Below are positions 44,503-55,905 of a stretch of 64,000 bases of DNA, one piece after another. The notes under the pieces were generated by a model. It was not told the origin of the DNA. It saw only the letters and a program-made list of their open reading frames with translations, and ran no database searches. The stretch covers positions 491,001 to 555,000 of the forward strand of contig CAJNDS010000169.1 of the NCBI GenBank assembly GCA_905221605.1, given 5' to 3'. This DNA is from Symbiodinium natans. Lineage: Eukaryota > Sar > Dinophyceae > Suessiales > Symbiodiniaceae. The position numbers were made by a program, and so were the translations under genes. How positions within the stretch are numbered: position 1 is the stretch's first letter; each line of letters starts with the position of its first letter.

Positions 44503-45127
44503 CAGAGTGTCAAAGCCAACGTGCGCGAGTTCTGAGGAGCCAGATGATCACAGCTGTGGGCCCAATGAGGTTTCCACGGGCCCTTCCGGCGGCTCAGAGA
44601 TAATGTCCTACAGTGGTCCTACAGGATAATCCAGGATCTTCAGAATGTCAGAATGCTTGTCACAATGCTTCAGCACGCAGACTTCAGATTCGTGCCGCCG
44701 AAGGAAGTAAGGGCCCCGCACTTTTCATGTAACGAGGATCGTACTTAGCTTAGCTTAAGCCCTTTCCGATGTGAGCCGAAGGTTCAGCGTTCTTCCTATG
44801 TGGTTCTACACTCTCAAAGGATAGGGTGAAGACCCACCATGCTGTGGTCATTTTGAATAGATTGCTGCTGGGACTCCTTGCGAACATGGGGGGGCTTGTG
44901 CCTAGGAGGGCTTGTTGGCAGGAGGTTCCAGAGGACTTTGCGCAGTTGAGGTGTTGTCACCAGAGAGTCGCTCAGAAGCTGCATGCAAGAAATGCTCAAG
45001 CGCACGGTGTCAATATGCCCTTCCAAACAGCAAGTGTGCTGCAGCCACTGGGGCTCTATGAAGGCTGGTTAAGGGAGGAGAAAATCCGGATTTTTGTCAT
45101 ATCCTGCAAGTGGCTCGTCCCGATGCT

Positions 45128-48100
45128 TCAGTCCTTGCAGTGGCTTTTGAGGCGCCGAGGGATCCGGTTTGGTCTGCGGGCTTCATTTGCAGGGTCTTTG
45201 CGCGTCGCCCCTTGCACAAGTCTCTGGAAGCGCAAAGGAGAAGGGGATGAGGGGTTTGCTCCATGATGCCAAGTCTGTCTGCAAACACAGGGGTACCAAC
45301 GTCTTGTTGCATGTCGTAGCGTGTTGTAGCAGTTGTGGCATGTTTGAGCATTGATAGGCTCCAACCAAAAGCAGGATTTTAGTTTTGCACTCTCCTGAAC
45401 TGGCAACTCGCCCTGTTTATGCTCAGTACGCCAGTTTGGCCTTCGCCATCACGCCGGCTGGTGGCCGTAGCCCCTTGCTCCGATGGCGCGGCTTCCATAT
45501 GTTGTGGCCGCAGTACCGTTGGACCTTGGTTTTTTGTGTATAGCCAGTTTAGAGTTTACACCCCATTGATAAAAACCCGTGACATTTACCGGTGCGCTGC
45601 CCGAAATGTTCATGCCAAGGAAACTATAGGAGACCTCGCCTGACCCTCCTCCCCAACACGTAGCAGGATCCTCTGTGCAAACTTGTGGTCGCAATGTGGA
45701 CCCCGCCTTACAAACCTCCGGACAAAATTGAGCTGTGTTGAAAGCCGCCCTTCAACCCTCAACCCTAAACCCTCAACCCTTAACCCTAAACCCTAAACCC
45801 TAAACGCCATCCTAAGGCTTCCGTCCTGGCACCCCAGGAGGATGGTACCTGCAATTTGCGAGTCGCGCAACTTGCAGGGATTTGGTTCTGCCCAGGATGA
45901 CGCATTCCACAACTTTAGGGTCTAGGTCGTTGCAGCTGCAGACCTTTCTACAACTTTGGGGTCTAGGTTCGGTGCAGCTGCAGACCTTGTGTCGATAACA
46001 CCGACATGTGGTCCTTTTCTTGCCTGGGTTTCCGTCTGTGGTAAGCCGATTGTCCACAATCAGAAGCAGCGTCGGATCTCTACGGTTGTCACTGCAGCCA
46101 GTTTTTACGTCTTTCTGGAACACGTTCGGTTCCAGCCAAGGATACGATGGACCCTCCGTATTGTGCTGAGAGGCCAGAGATTTCAGTCGCAAGATCGCAC
46201 GACTTCAGGAAGCTTACACTATACAACGAAATAGAATTACATGTTTATGGTGTAGTCGACTATAGCTTATAAACGATATATTTCTATATATATATATACA
46301 TATCTATCATAGTATATATATATATATCTCTAATAGTAATATCAGGTGTCTCAGCATGCCGAAGTCTTCAGGGCTCGGACTCAGTGCTGGCACGCCTCTC
46401 CGCGATTCAATGCCCTTCGGCCGTAGTATAATATCATATGATACTGGTAAGAATCACAGTAGTAGTTTCAATGAGCAAGTAAATTTTCATATTTAGAACT
46501 CTAACTTTTTAAAGACATCAATATGAACGTAAAAAAAACAGGCAACCCCCTCGCACCAGTGCCTACGTTTTGCCGCAAAAGTTTTGTTTTCGAATCGCAT
46601 TAACGAACACGTGCCAGAAGAATGCTACTTGGACTATATGGCATCGGCTGGATGATGCCGCCATGCGCGTGGGCGAAAGCACGCCTAGTGTGATTTTACT
46701 ACATTGCGCTGACTACGTCATACTCAATTCGATACATGATGCTTTCAAATTAGTCAACCCACTGAAATTAATGAACCATTTCTTAGATTAATTAAACTTT
46801 TTAACTTACTACAGTAGTTAAAGCATACTTCCCAGAAAACCTGGCCAAATTGCTTGATTTAAGAGTTAATTGGATGGGCTAAAACATTTTCATTCTTTGC
46901 GTTAGCAAATGCAGTGCTTAATCTAACTAGGGTTCTTTGTTTCTTGACATAACTTAATGAAAGTAATTTCCATCGTTTGATTAGCTTTCTGTAGGGTTAA
47001 GTAAATGAGATAAGTTTGCTGTCCATTCACTGACTAAATGAAATCAATGAACTAAATGAATTGCGAAAAGTACTGATTGTGATTTCGGCTTGTGGTTCGT
47101 TGAAATTACCTTAGTGAATGTACTGTCAACGGTTGAATTAGTTTACTGAAGGGTGAAGTAAATGAATGAAACTAGTAGACCTTTAACTAAATGAATGCAA
47201 TGAATTAAATTCAACCAATCACGATCCTTCAATATGCTACCTGAATTAGTTTTTTTAGTTTACTTCTTTACATGCAGGAATCAAAAACTGAGTTCGTTTC
47301 TGAGTCTAAGGGTTAAACAAATACATTGAACTAGCCAAATAACTTGAATGATGATAATCGTGAAGCTAATTAGATTATACGATGTTTCGACCCACGAATG
47401 TATACTTCTCAGGAAGCCTGATCTAATTGCTTCAGTTGAGCGTTAATTAGATGAGCTAAAATGTTGTCAACATTTTTTCATTGTGTCCCTGAAAAACACC
47501 TGTGGAAGAGGACCCGTCTGCATGGACCTCCAGAGTGTTTTTTGCTTGTTTAGGTTAAACAACACTTCAACTGATCAAACTACTGTGGATGGACAAAATC
47601 TTGCACCGCATTTCAGAAAAGTATTTTGGTGTTCCCCGTGCCCCCTTTTTAACATTGGCTGTGAAAAGCTACCGGCCAGATTTGCTCCAGTAGGGGGGGG
47701 TGGGGCTTGATGCCTCGTTTGAAGTACGCATGTACAGGTGGTGCAAGATTTCGTCCATCCACCGTACTTCAAACATCTTTGAAGGACCGTGATTTGGTTA
47801 TTTTGGTTCAGTGAATTCATCTCGCGAAGGCTTTGCTTAACCCTCAAGTAAACAAAGCAAGCCACTGAAATTCTTTTAACTAAGTCTACTTCAACAAAAA
47901 GAAAACCTTAATCAAACTAAGTACCTTTTGTACCTAGTTTAGTTCATTCATCTCATTTAGCGCGAGGTCTACGATTTTAGTTCATCTACGTACCCCTTCA
48001 CAAAAACAAATTAACCTGTTGAAATACGTCAAGTTCTATCGACAAAAAGTCCTTAGTCACATTAAAGAAATCAATATATATATATATATATATATATATT

Positions 48101-51100
48101 CTATATATATGTTTTTTTCTATAGATATTATGTACATATAGTCAAAGAAGATTTTGTCCCGAAGCCCTGAGCACAGGACAGCGTGTGTCATCATGGATCT
48201 CGTTGATGCTGCCCAGCAGGTCCTCCCTTGGAATGCAATATAGGAGCCTTAGTACTAAGAATCGTGTCGTGGGGGTTATTCTAGTGCAAGTATAAAGGGG
48301 CCCTAGGGGAATGCGAGTAGTAACTATTCCGATCGCTGCATTAGGATGTTGGCCTTACAGCCCGGAAGACCTTCGGGCATTAGTTCGGAGACAAAGAACG
48401 GGCCGGGGATAGGCATCACCCAGAACCAAGTTCGGATCAACTGTTGGATCATTAAATCAAAAGCCAACCTGGGTCAGATTGGATGAGGGGTAGCAACAAC
48501 CAACATCAAGCCTTACAGAAAGACACACACACACACGACTTCCTAGCTGATTGGCTGAAACCCTCTATATAGATTGGCAAACACGTAGGGAAGGAAAGGT
48601 GAAACACGTATGGAAGGAAAGGTGTGTCTCAGGAACTTAAGAGAGAACGACGCAAAGAAAGCACAACTTTGCAATGACTTTGTAAATGGGAGATTGGGAG
48701 TCTGGTCAGTTGCCTTTTAGCACAGGGCTCGCCCACACAGTCTGCATCTAAAGCATGTGAACAGCTAGGGAAGGCTGCGTTTGATAGCAATTGGAGTTTC
48801 TGACGCTGATCATACTTGAACGTGTTCTGAAATCTGCCTGTCAGTTTAACTCAGAATCCTCACAGTGTCACTCGGAACCCTGTTTCGGGAATAGTTTGAC
48901 TTGATTTGATGCGACTATCCTTTGATGCAGCTGGAACTTCCCAGTCTCACGATGGTTTCGGGTTTGGGGGCCTGGTGTTATTGCACTCTTAGAGGTTGCG
49001 CGATCTCTACAATGGTGCTAACGCCCTAAAATCAAAACCCAGAACCCTAAACCCACAATTTGTCTGCAGGGAGTTCTGGCTTCAGTCCTGTATGGGGGCA
49101 CCTACGAGTTGTATAGAGTGTTTGTACAGATGATAGTCTGTCTTGTTGTTTTCTTAATGGGTTATGGGGTTTATAGGGCTTGTAGGGTGTAGTTAAGGTG
49201 TCCTGAAGCCATCCACGAGCGTACACCCAAACCCTACGGCCTAGACCGTAAATGAGTTCGGGCTCAGAGTCGAAGAGTTCAGTTTTGTCTCGCGCTTAGA
49301 GGACCCCTCGTCTCTCTTTAGGGTTGAGGGTTTCTCCGAAACTGTCGTGGCAGATCGTTGCGATGACCGGCGACTGCATGGGGGACCTGGAGGATCCACC
49401 GAACTGTGCCAACGATATCTTCGGCCTCCTGGTGCGCGCATCGCAATGTGTTGCAGTTGGTTCGGTGTGTGATTTGGACGTTGAGGATTTAGAGGGTGGG
49501 GCGCGTGACGTAATCTTCTGTTGTTGGGGTGTTAACAGAGAAGATGCAAACCTTCAAAACGCACAAAGATGTCTTGAGCCTAGTACGACCTCGTCGACGC
49601 TTCTGCGTGCACGGCTGCTATGGCAAGTGCCTGTGGTGGGATCGTGACGGGCTGCGAGGCTTGGCTTCAAAACCCGAAGTGGCGAGGACAGGGACCCTTA
49701 CCGTTGCCGGAGGGGGGGGGGGGGGAAGGGATGACCTTTCCATACAGGAAATCTCACCTTCTCAGCAGGAAAAGCCAAGACAACATGCCTAACATTTCTT
49801 CGGCGGAGCTTGCCGCGATTGACATTGCACAATGCATTCAGCATCAGCTGCCCGCAAGAACTCGAGCACATCAAAGCTCCGCAGAGCCTTGTACGTTAAG
49901 CTCTACATAACGTCTGTCTGATCATCTTGCCTGAAGACCTAATTGTGGCGACCCACCTCGGCCTCAGCGGTGAGGCAAACCCCAGATCCTCATGCACCGT
50001 CCGCTCCTTGTACAACTCACAGCTGAGGAGCAGAGCGCAGCTTGGAAGCAGTTTGCTCGTAGTTGCGAATACGGAAGATGCTAATCTGACATAATGAGAG
50101 CCGGGAGTTCTGCACGGGGGTGAATCGGACATCGCAGCTACGTTACAGGCCAGGTCGCGGTGCAAGGGAGACATACATGTTTACCATGTTTTGGATCCAT
50201 TCGTCTGTGCTATCTGTGCCCAAGAATGGTATTACCTTCCTGCAACGACCAGCAGTCTGCAAGGCTTTCTATGGCTGCGAAGATCTGTTCTCAGTTGCGC
50301 AAGATCTCATCGGAGCAACAGTGGCCAGGCTGAGTTTCTTGAATCCTGGACCACCCATGGCAAGGCGACGTTTTGACTTTGACCACACCGCATGTTCATA
50401 CCGAATCCACTGGAGCAGCTACCAAGGGCAACTGCGACGTTGATGCATTCCTTTGCAACTCCCATGCATTTACCGTTCTTCAAAGGGGGGCATCCATCCT
50501 TTGGGTACGGTTCGCGCAAGTGTATGGTAGCATTATGTGGTTGGCAAATGTCAATCCTCCCTTGACAGGTTCTTCTCGAGATCCACCTAGACTGGTGCCA
50601 GCTCCGTTTAAGATTTATTACTGTTAAAGGCATGCGCTGCTGAGGCATTATCAATCTCGTCGATGCAATCAACGACGCAATCACCATGTCTCTGGATCGG
50701 AACCAAGGGCATTTGCAGCTGTTCTTGGCCTAGCGCGCGCTGTAAGGAAGATTCTGAGGTGGCCAAATGGTTGTTAAACCCTAAACCGTTAAGCCCTATA
50801 TACACCCAAAACCCTAAATCCCTGTCGCTGCCCAAACAAGCTCTGAAGCTGCAGGACGTCAAAGGTGCGGTCGACAGTTGCCCGGCGGTGCGCCGTCCGA
50901 CTGGTGTTGTTGTGTGGGCTTTAGGGCTGAGGGCCTGTTTCGGTTTAGGGTTCAGGGGCTTACGGGGTTTAGGGGTTTAGAGTTGAGGGTTTAGGCTCCG
51001 GGCCGGCCCGGTTAGGGTTCAGGGGTTTTGGGTTTTTTAGTTCCGACAAGTTATCTCAAGGATGAGAATTTACGGCCGGGCCCGAGGCTCTTCCGTTTCT

Positions 51101-54100
51101 GCGTCTGGTGGATGTTTTGGTCTTGGCTTGCAAGTGCCAACACGGCTGGGCACTCGTGAATGTCATTCTTCGAGGGTGCAGTTCACCCACTAGAAACCAT
51201 TCCCTGGCAATCTGCAGAATCCTTGACAATAGTACACGCAGCAACGGAGATCTCGCAAATGCATCCCGCCAAAGGCAAAGGGCTGCAGCAACGCGGATCC
51301 AGGCAATATAGAAGCCCATGTCATCAACGTTTCAATACTACCAAAGCCCGATTCTGATTTTCACGGCCAGTGGCCATTCCCTTGCCCTCCCGTCCTCGTT
51401 CCCCTGCTTGTGCGAGCTTTCGCCACCTCGGGCTGAAAAGACTTTGGCATTCGGTTCTCCAATGTGCCCCCTGCCATCCTTGAGAGAGAACCTGCGGCGG
51501 TGTTAAGATCCTGCCAGCTGCCAGGAGCGAGAAGGTCTCTTCCACAAGTGGCTGCGTCAAGGCTGGGGCACATCTTGTGGAGCTGGGGGGGGGAGGGGCC
51601 TGGTCAACCGCTTCCAAATTTCTATGCAAAGGCTCTGCGGTCAAGTGTCCTTGAAACCCGAAATCGCCTGAGAAAAATCGGTGTCCTGAAGGTATCAAGC
51701 ACGTGGCTAAGACTCTGAGCAATATTGAAGCCTGCAGCCCCGTTCTGCAGAACATCCGGAATGGTTTCCGTGGCGCCTGCTGAAAGGAGGCCAGAGATCT
51801 AAGCTTGAGAAGTTTGAGAGTTCTGGGGAGCCTCAACCAAGAGCCCCAAGTGCTACAGCCAGTTCTGTCAGCGTGCAGATTTAGATGCAGCGCCAGTGTA
51901 GCAGTACTGTATGATGGGATTGCTAGACTTGACGGACACATCTTTCATCTGGCAAGTTGATGCGCAGAGCTTTCAACGAATTCCTGCCCCTCGAGCTGCA
52001 ATGTGCCACAGACAAAAGTGTCTCCCTCCCTCAAAGGCAAAAGACCAGCCTACAAAGAGTTGTCAGGGGCCTCAATTGATCTTCCGAACTGCGCAATGCA
52101 TCAAGATCAGCAAGCCTGGCAGCGTTTAAGGCGTGATTATCTGCTGAGAGCCAAATGATGGCATCCAAAAAGTACCGTTCACTCATGGCCTTCCTCCTTA
52201 GCCCTTACAAGCGTGGAATGTCCACTCGTGTTGTGTTGCCATCAGCAACGTTATGGAAAGACTGAGTGGGCCTTTCTCCCGCTTCCCTTCATTTCCTGCG
52301 CCTTTAGAATGGAAGCTTGAACATTCATCTTGCCGTCGGACACCTCCGTGCTAAACCCCAAAGCGGCCATCGAATCTGTTGCCAAGGGAGAAAGAGAAGG
52401 GCGTTGGGTCCCAAGCTTCTGACGCATGATCTGCTGCCTTCCTGTTTTCAGAGTTTTGGGGGATAAACCTAACCCTAAGCAAAAAGGAAGGCATCGGTGC
52501 CCCTGTAAAGCTTCCATTACTACCCCGCGACCCTCGGCTAGTTAGCGTAGTGTTTCGCCTCCAACTGCGCTGCTCCGTCTAAGTCTGAGTGTCTGCAGTC
52601 TAGACTTGAGGTGTCCAGGAAGTGCCTGAATTTTCGTAGCACATGCAGCCTACTGGTAGTACTCATTATGGGATGTGCTGGCCTAGGTTGTCCCAGGCTA
52701 AAGATTGCAAGGAATGTTCTTGAGTTGCCTTGCCAGACTCTTGCGTACCGAGGTTGGCCGTGCTGTTGTATCGCGATTTCCTGTGTGGTTGTCTTAAGTG
52801 TTGGTTGGACTAGTCTACAAAGTGCAAAACTCTCGGCATGCACCTTCTGCGCATGTCATGGAGCCAGGCAGAGGACCTTCCGCGTGGATTCGGCAGGTTG
52901 TACAGAAGCACCGATGCTCGGCTGCAGCAATCATGGCTCTGAATGCAGAACTTTAGAGAGAGACATGGAGCTGAGATCAACCCATCATGATGCGTGGAGC
53001 AGTGGAGTTTGTCTTGGTGAGGGCTGTGATAGGGAAGGTAAGTTGTGGCAGTCCATGCGGGCACGATGAGTGTCGCTTCTCGGGCAACGTCAATCCCACG
53101 TAAGAACCCATTGCCAGTGACGGCGAACGGTCTGCCAACTCGTTGTCTTGTTGCCCAAGATTTTCTGCGTGGCCGGCATGTGAGCCGACCTATTGCGTGG
53201 AGTCGGTGTGAACCGTCAGATCAACAGCCAGTACCTGACCACGTTCGAGACCAGGGACTCAAGGCGCGTCTGCTGTGCCATGCCGTGCCGTCGGAAGGTG
53301 AAGATATCTCCAATAGACGGTTCAGGCGTCTGAGTCTGTGTGCAGCGTGCAGCTCGGATGTTTGTAAGAGCTTTGCCGGTGTGTTGAGGATTGAGGCGAC
53401 GCGTTGACTTTTTGTAGAGGCGTGCTGGCCATCGACTGTGGTGCATCGTTAGTGACTGTTTTCCAGCTATGTCTGAATTTACACCGCTTGCTAGAGGAGA
53501 GAGGGTAGGAGCGAGACCAGTAAGACTTCGGACATCAGCATGCCTTGCGAGGGTTTAAGATCAGAGGAAGGAGAAGTTGCAGAGATTTGCATACTTTATA
53601 GATGGACATGGGGAGGCAGGACTCGTGGGCCCTTGGAGGTAGCTGTAGAAGAGAAGACACACACGCCCACGCAGCGCTGGCCAATACCAGTGCCACACAT
53701 GTGATGGTCACTCCCTTCAGCAGTCTTTGTGTCAGGGATTTTCGGGGTCGAGGTACTTTCTGGCACACCGAAGCGTTTTCACACTTTCTGTACAGCACAT
53801 GTTGCCATTGTTCTTATGGCGATGTTTTTTCTAAATATGTGACAACAACAGTTTTTCTTCCTTCTTGGCTGCAAATGTATCAAGTTGATTTAAGCCGGCA
53901 TGGTCTTTGTCTTGCAGTAGGTAGAATCGGCTCTGATTGTGAGCGACCCTGTGCTGGATTCGGTATGATGCGGAAGGGTTGGACATAGCCTTGAACGTTA
54001 CCTTGAACCTCCTTCCTATGAAGCAACGCTTCGGAACATCTGGCAGCCTACGCACAAAGTGCTTTCCGAGCAGGATTGGCTTGCTCGACGTCACCCACTC

Positions 54101-55905
54101 CGGCCCCATCATCGCAATGGACAGCCCGGGTGCCTTGCGAGTTGGCAGTGCCTCAGCTGCCTTTGTGGAAATGCGTGGGCAAATGCACCCCCCCTGTGCT
54201 GAACTTCTAGTGAAAGGTGCCTTTGTTCTTCCGTACTCGAGCTCGAAGTCGGATCCTCAGACAACACAGTGCACGGGCTGCAAGGCCAAGTTGAATGCTT
54301 TGCTGTAGCGAGTTGCCAGATTGCCTGGGCATCGGGCTGATTTTTGCTTGTTCGCTTCGTGCCGCTGTTTAGCCATAGGCGTTGGAGCCATCGAAGACTT
54401 CGAAGCATTGTGCCGATAAAGCCTGACTCATGGAGCATCCGAGAACTTGGGGACGGCGGTGGTTAGTGTCATGAGCAGCGGAGGGTACATCGCTGGATTT
54501 GTGTTGACTTGTTACATACATGTATCATCTCAATAAACATCTGCTTGAGGTGTCCGAGCCGAAGGTGCATGATGGATCATTGCGCAGACATCACTGCATC
54601 ACCTGTTTTCAATGTGCTGGTGTGTGTAAAGCCTAGAGCTTTAAAGTCCTGGTACATCCAGCCAGGTCTGGCGGCTGTGAGTGGTTGTAGTATGCGTGGT
54701 TCTCTGATTTCCCGTATTCTTGGTGGAGCCCGTGGTGGCCCCTACACCTTGCAGTGGCCTTGCAGCCTTGCAATAAACTGCACCCATCGCGGAATCACCC
54801 CGATTCCGCCACAAAACCGTTTGTTTCGGACAAGGCTGTACCCGCAAGCAGTACGTGGCGACAGAGACGCAAGGCGCTTGAATCCTATGGAGGCGCTGCT
54901 GTGCGGGCTGGGTTCTACTCATCATCTGCGAATCTGCTGTAGGGGTGGCTCTGTCGGAATTGATCAGTTCCACTGACTCGCGCATCCTTGCTTTTCACGG
55001 CGCCTCTTGGCATCATGTTTTCATGTTTGAAGCGTGTCAGTCTCGATTCGACAGATGGCTGCAGGATGGCACGGATGGAGTAATGGAGTTTGCCTTCGCA
55101 TCGCCCTCAGAAATAGGAGAGCTTGGGGCTGAGGCCCTGAGCAGGTTTAATCTAGAGCATCCGATCTTTCCACCAGCTGGCGTCAGGAGGGCAGTCGTGT
55201 TCAGAGTTACACCTGCTTCGAACATGACTTGGCGCATGAGTAAGGCTTTAACCGCGGCATTGATTGACAGAAGTTTAACCGACGACACAGAGAGCAGCTT
55301 GTGGATTCGGTACACTGCGCCGCCAAGGGCACAACGAAACTCGCCCTTCCCATCGTAGCTTCCATCCAGATGTGCGGGCAGGACGAACCAAGCCAGCTCG
55401 TAACACTGCACGATGTCGCCGATGTGGACCCTGGCCACAGGGGTTAGGATGTCGAGCGCCAGGTTTCGGATGTGAAACGGGGGCCAGGATTCCATTAGGG
55501 TTTTGTGGACCGGGTTTCCATAGCGTTCTTTGTTGCGGGATGACTTGGGATGTCCTTCGAGTGGGGTTGGCAAGGTCAGTGGTTGCCTGTGGCATGCAAA
55601 GTGTACAATATCAGCGCGTGGGACAAGTCGGGTCTGTTGTCTGGACAAGAATTGGGGGGAGGGGGGATCCTTGTCTTGACGATGGTGACGCAGACCCCAG
55701 ATCTCGCTAAGCTATTTGAGTTCCGTTTCGCCCTGCCTTAACTTATTGCGCGCAGCGCAGGCTTACAGAGTCACATTGTTAAAGGCTTGCTGGCCGAGCT
55801 GTATTGGGACCGGACCTTCCCTCATCTCGGAAGATCCTGCAAAGCCCAACTGGCCAACCCGTGAGGAAGTCTTCTTCCTTGGGGACGTGGTGATGCCTGA
55901 GGTCC
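45128..55905 (+). CDS. Multi-exon, partly Cys-rich protein, unit 2 copy, probably damaged
   Basis: Exons matching unit 1 in order: 45128-45195 (SVLAVAFEAPRD), 45291-45355 (CCSSCGMFEH), 45420-45490 (YASLAFAITPAGGRSPL), 45817-45865 (KASVLAPQEDGT), 46128-46210 (KDTMDPPYCAERPEISVA), 48187-48236 (IMDLVDAAQQVL), 49354-49441 (MTGDCMGDLEDPPNCANDIF), 49584-49680 (ACGGIVTGCEAWLQ), 50258-50345 (EDLFSVAQDLIGATVARL), 50427-50490 (GNCDVDAFLCNSHA), 50644-50733 (VDAINDAITMSLD), 50855-50905 (DVKGAVDSCPAVR), 51525-51575 (EREGLFHKWLRQGWG), 51629-51690 (ALRSSVLETRNRLRK), 51749-51800 (EHPEWFPW), 52352-52430 (frameshifted), 53220-53275 (INSQYLTTFETRDSR), 54047-54310 (RIGLLDVTHSGPIIA and KGAFVLPYSSS in one frame), 54888-54942 (GGAAVRAGFYSSS), 54990-55150 (RFDRWLQDGTDGVMEF), 55363-55449 (MCGQDEPSQLVTLHDV), 55845-55905 (PTREEVFFLGDV). 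An in-frame TAG at 50731-50733 and the frameshift suggest a pseudogene or a heavily edited transcript. Confidence 0.6.
45752..45806 (+). repeat. Telomere-type tract (CCCTAAA)n
   Basis: CCCTCAACCCTAAACC repeats end 10 bp before the acceptor of the ASVLA exon at 45817. Confidence 0.9.
46128..46210 (+). CDS. MDPPYC exon, unit 2
   Basis: Reads VPAKDTMDPPYCAERPEISV. Conserved with 32228-32310 and 59115-59190. Confidence 0.7.
47585..47762. repeat. Inverted repeat, 23-bp arms
   Basis: GTGGATGGACAAAATCTTGC plus ACC (47585-47607) matches the reverse complement of 47740-47762 with one mismatch; the loop is about 132 bp and includes a poly-G run. TACTTCAAAC occurs next to the right arm. Confidence 0.85.
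48060..48125. repeat. TA microsatellite at the edge of the AT-rich insertion
   Basis: (TA)n of about 30 bp and further TATA-rich sequence. Confidence 0.9.
48266..48340 (+). repeat. Dispersed repeat, second copy at 15538-15610
   Basis: Shares GGGGGTTATTCT, AGTATAAAGGGGCC and AGTAGTAACTATTCC elements with the first copy. Two further copies were not found by eye. Confidence 0.5.
49070..49125 (+). CDS. Candidate exon, unit 2
   Basis: CCCTAAA variants at 49023-49052, acceptor GTCTGCAG, then GVLASVLYGGTYELYR. Protein-like and correctly framed, but I did not find its unit 1 counterpart. Confidence 0.4.
49354..49441 (+). CDS. Cys-rich exon (DPPNCANDIF), unit 2
   Basis: Acceptor GTGGCAG; near-identical to the unit 1 exon (one P for A, F/L changes). 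Most base changes are at third codon positions. Confidence 0.8.
50258..50345 (+). CDS. AQDLIGAT exon, unit 2
   Basis: Acceptor CTGCAAG or nearby; CKAFYGCEDLFSVAQDLIGA. Conserved with 35589 and 61163. Confidence 0.7.
50427..50490 (+). CDS. GNCDVD exon, unit 2
   Basis: GNCDVDAFLCNSHAF after acceptor ACCAAG. Confidence 0.75.
50644..50733 (+). pseudogene. INLVDAINDAI exon with in-frame TAG, unit 2
   Basis: The exon aligns with 35941-36029 and keeps the GTAAGG donor just downstream, but CAG in unit 1 is TAG here (50731-50733), 9-12 bp before the donor. Three extra codons precede it. If translated normally the unit 2 protein would stop here. Confidence 0.6.
50855..50905 (+). CDS. DVKGAVDSCP exon, unit 2
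   Basis: Acceptor GCTGCAG; DVKGAVDSCPAVRRPTG. CCCTAAA variants upstream (50775-50818), TTTAGGG variants downstream (50940-51040). Confidence 0.75.
51525..51575 (+). CDS. LFHKWLR exon, unit 2
   Basis: Acceptor CTGCCAG, EREGLFHKWLRQGWG. Matches unit 1. Confidence 0.65.
52440..53219. other. Unit 2 counterpart of 39690-40518, exon calls uncertain
   Basis: Nucleotide similarity to unit 1 is visible (TGCAAGGAATGTT at 52709 and 39965; GTCCATGCGGG then ATGATGAGTGTC at 53050 and 40375), but the reading frame on either strand is not clearly conserved. Confidence 0.45.
53220..53275 (+). CDS. INSQYLT..DSR exon, unit 2
   Basis: INSQYLTTFETRDSRRVCC after the acceptor CCGTCAG. Matches 40519. Confidence 0.6.
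54047..54310 (+). CDS. RIGLLDVTHSGPIIA exon, unit 2, with fused KGAFVLPYS part
   Basis: Acceptor TCTGGCAG, then LRTKCFPSRIGLLDVTHSGP and on in one open frame through VKGAFVLPYSSS to TAG at 54308. In unit 1 the two parts are separated by about 650 bp. Confidence 0.7.
54990..55150 (+). CDS. RFDRWLQDG exon, unit 2
   Basis: SRFDRWLQDGTDGVMEFAFA then SPSEIGELGAEALSRF. The + frame stays open from 54945 to 55358. Confidence 0.75.
55363..55449 (+). CDS. MCGQDEPSQLVTLHDV exon, unit 2
   Basis: IQMCGQDEPSQLVTLHDVAD then VDPGHRG and TAG. See the unit 1 copy for the strand caveat. Confidence 0.55.

Larger units (their letters stand above)
31000..45100 (+). repeat. Segmental tandem duplication, unit 1
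   Basis: Short conserved blocks spread through this 14 kb recur in the same order and orientation in 45110-58880, and the first third again from 58890 on. Examples: 31007 with 45128; 31894 with 45817 and 58895; 32228 with 46128 and 59115; 34876 with 49354 and 59750; 36207 with 50855 and 63279; 41637 with 54047; 43272 with 55363. Spacing falls from about 14.1 to 12.1 kb along the unit because insertions differ. Conservation is concentrated in exon-sized blocks; introns are largely unalignable by eye. Confidence 0.85.
46425..48145. mobile_element. AT-rich insertion present in unit 2 only
   Basis: In unit 1 the blocks CAGTGCTG and CACAGGACAGCG are about 30 bp apart (33838-33870); in unit 2 they are separated by about 1.77 kb. 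The inserted DNA is much more AT-rich than its flanks, contains repeated sub-blocks (46829-46903 with 47407-47485; 46960-47075 with 47115-47225) and an inverted repeat (47585-47607 with 47740-47762). No transposase or other gene is recognisable, so it would be a non-autonomous element or satellite-like insert. Confidence 0.55.

Noticed and set aside
55037-55648. 203-codon open frame on the - strand (includes GDIVQCYELAW)
   Set aside because: It lies antisense to the RWLQDG exon, whose substitutions fit the + frame. Kept only as a caveat for the 55363-55449 block.
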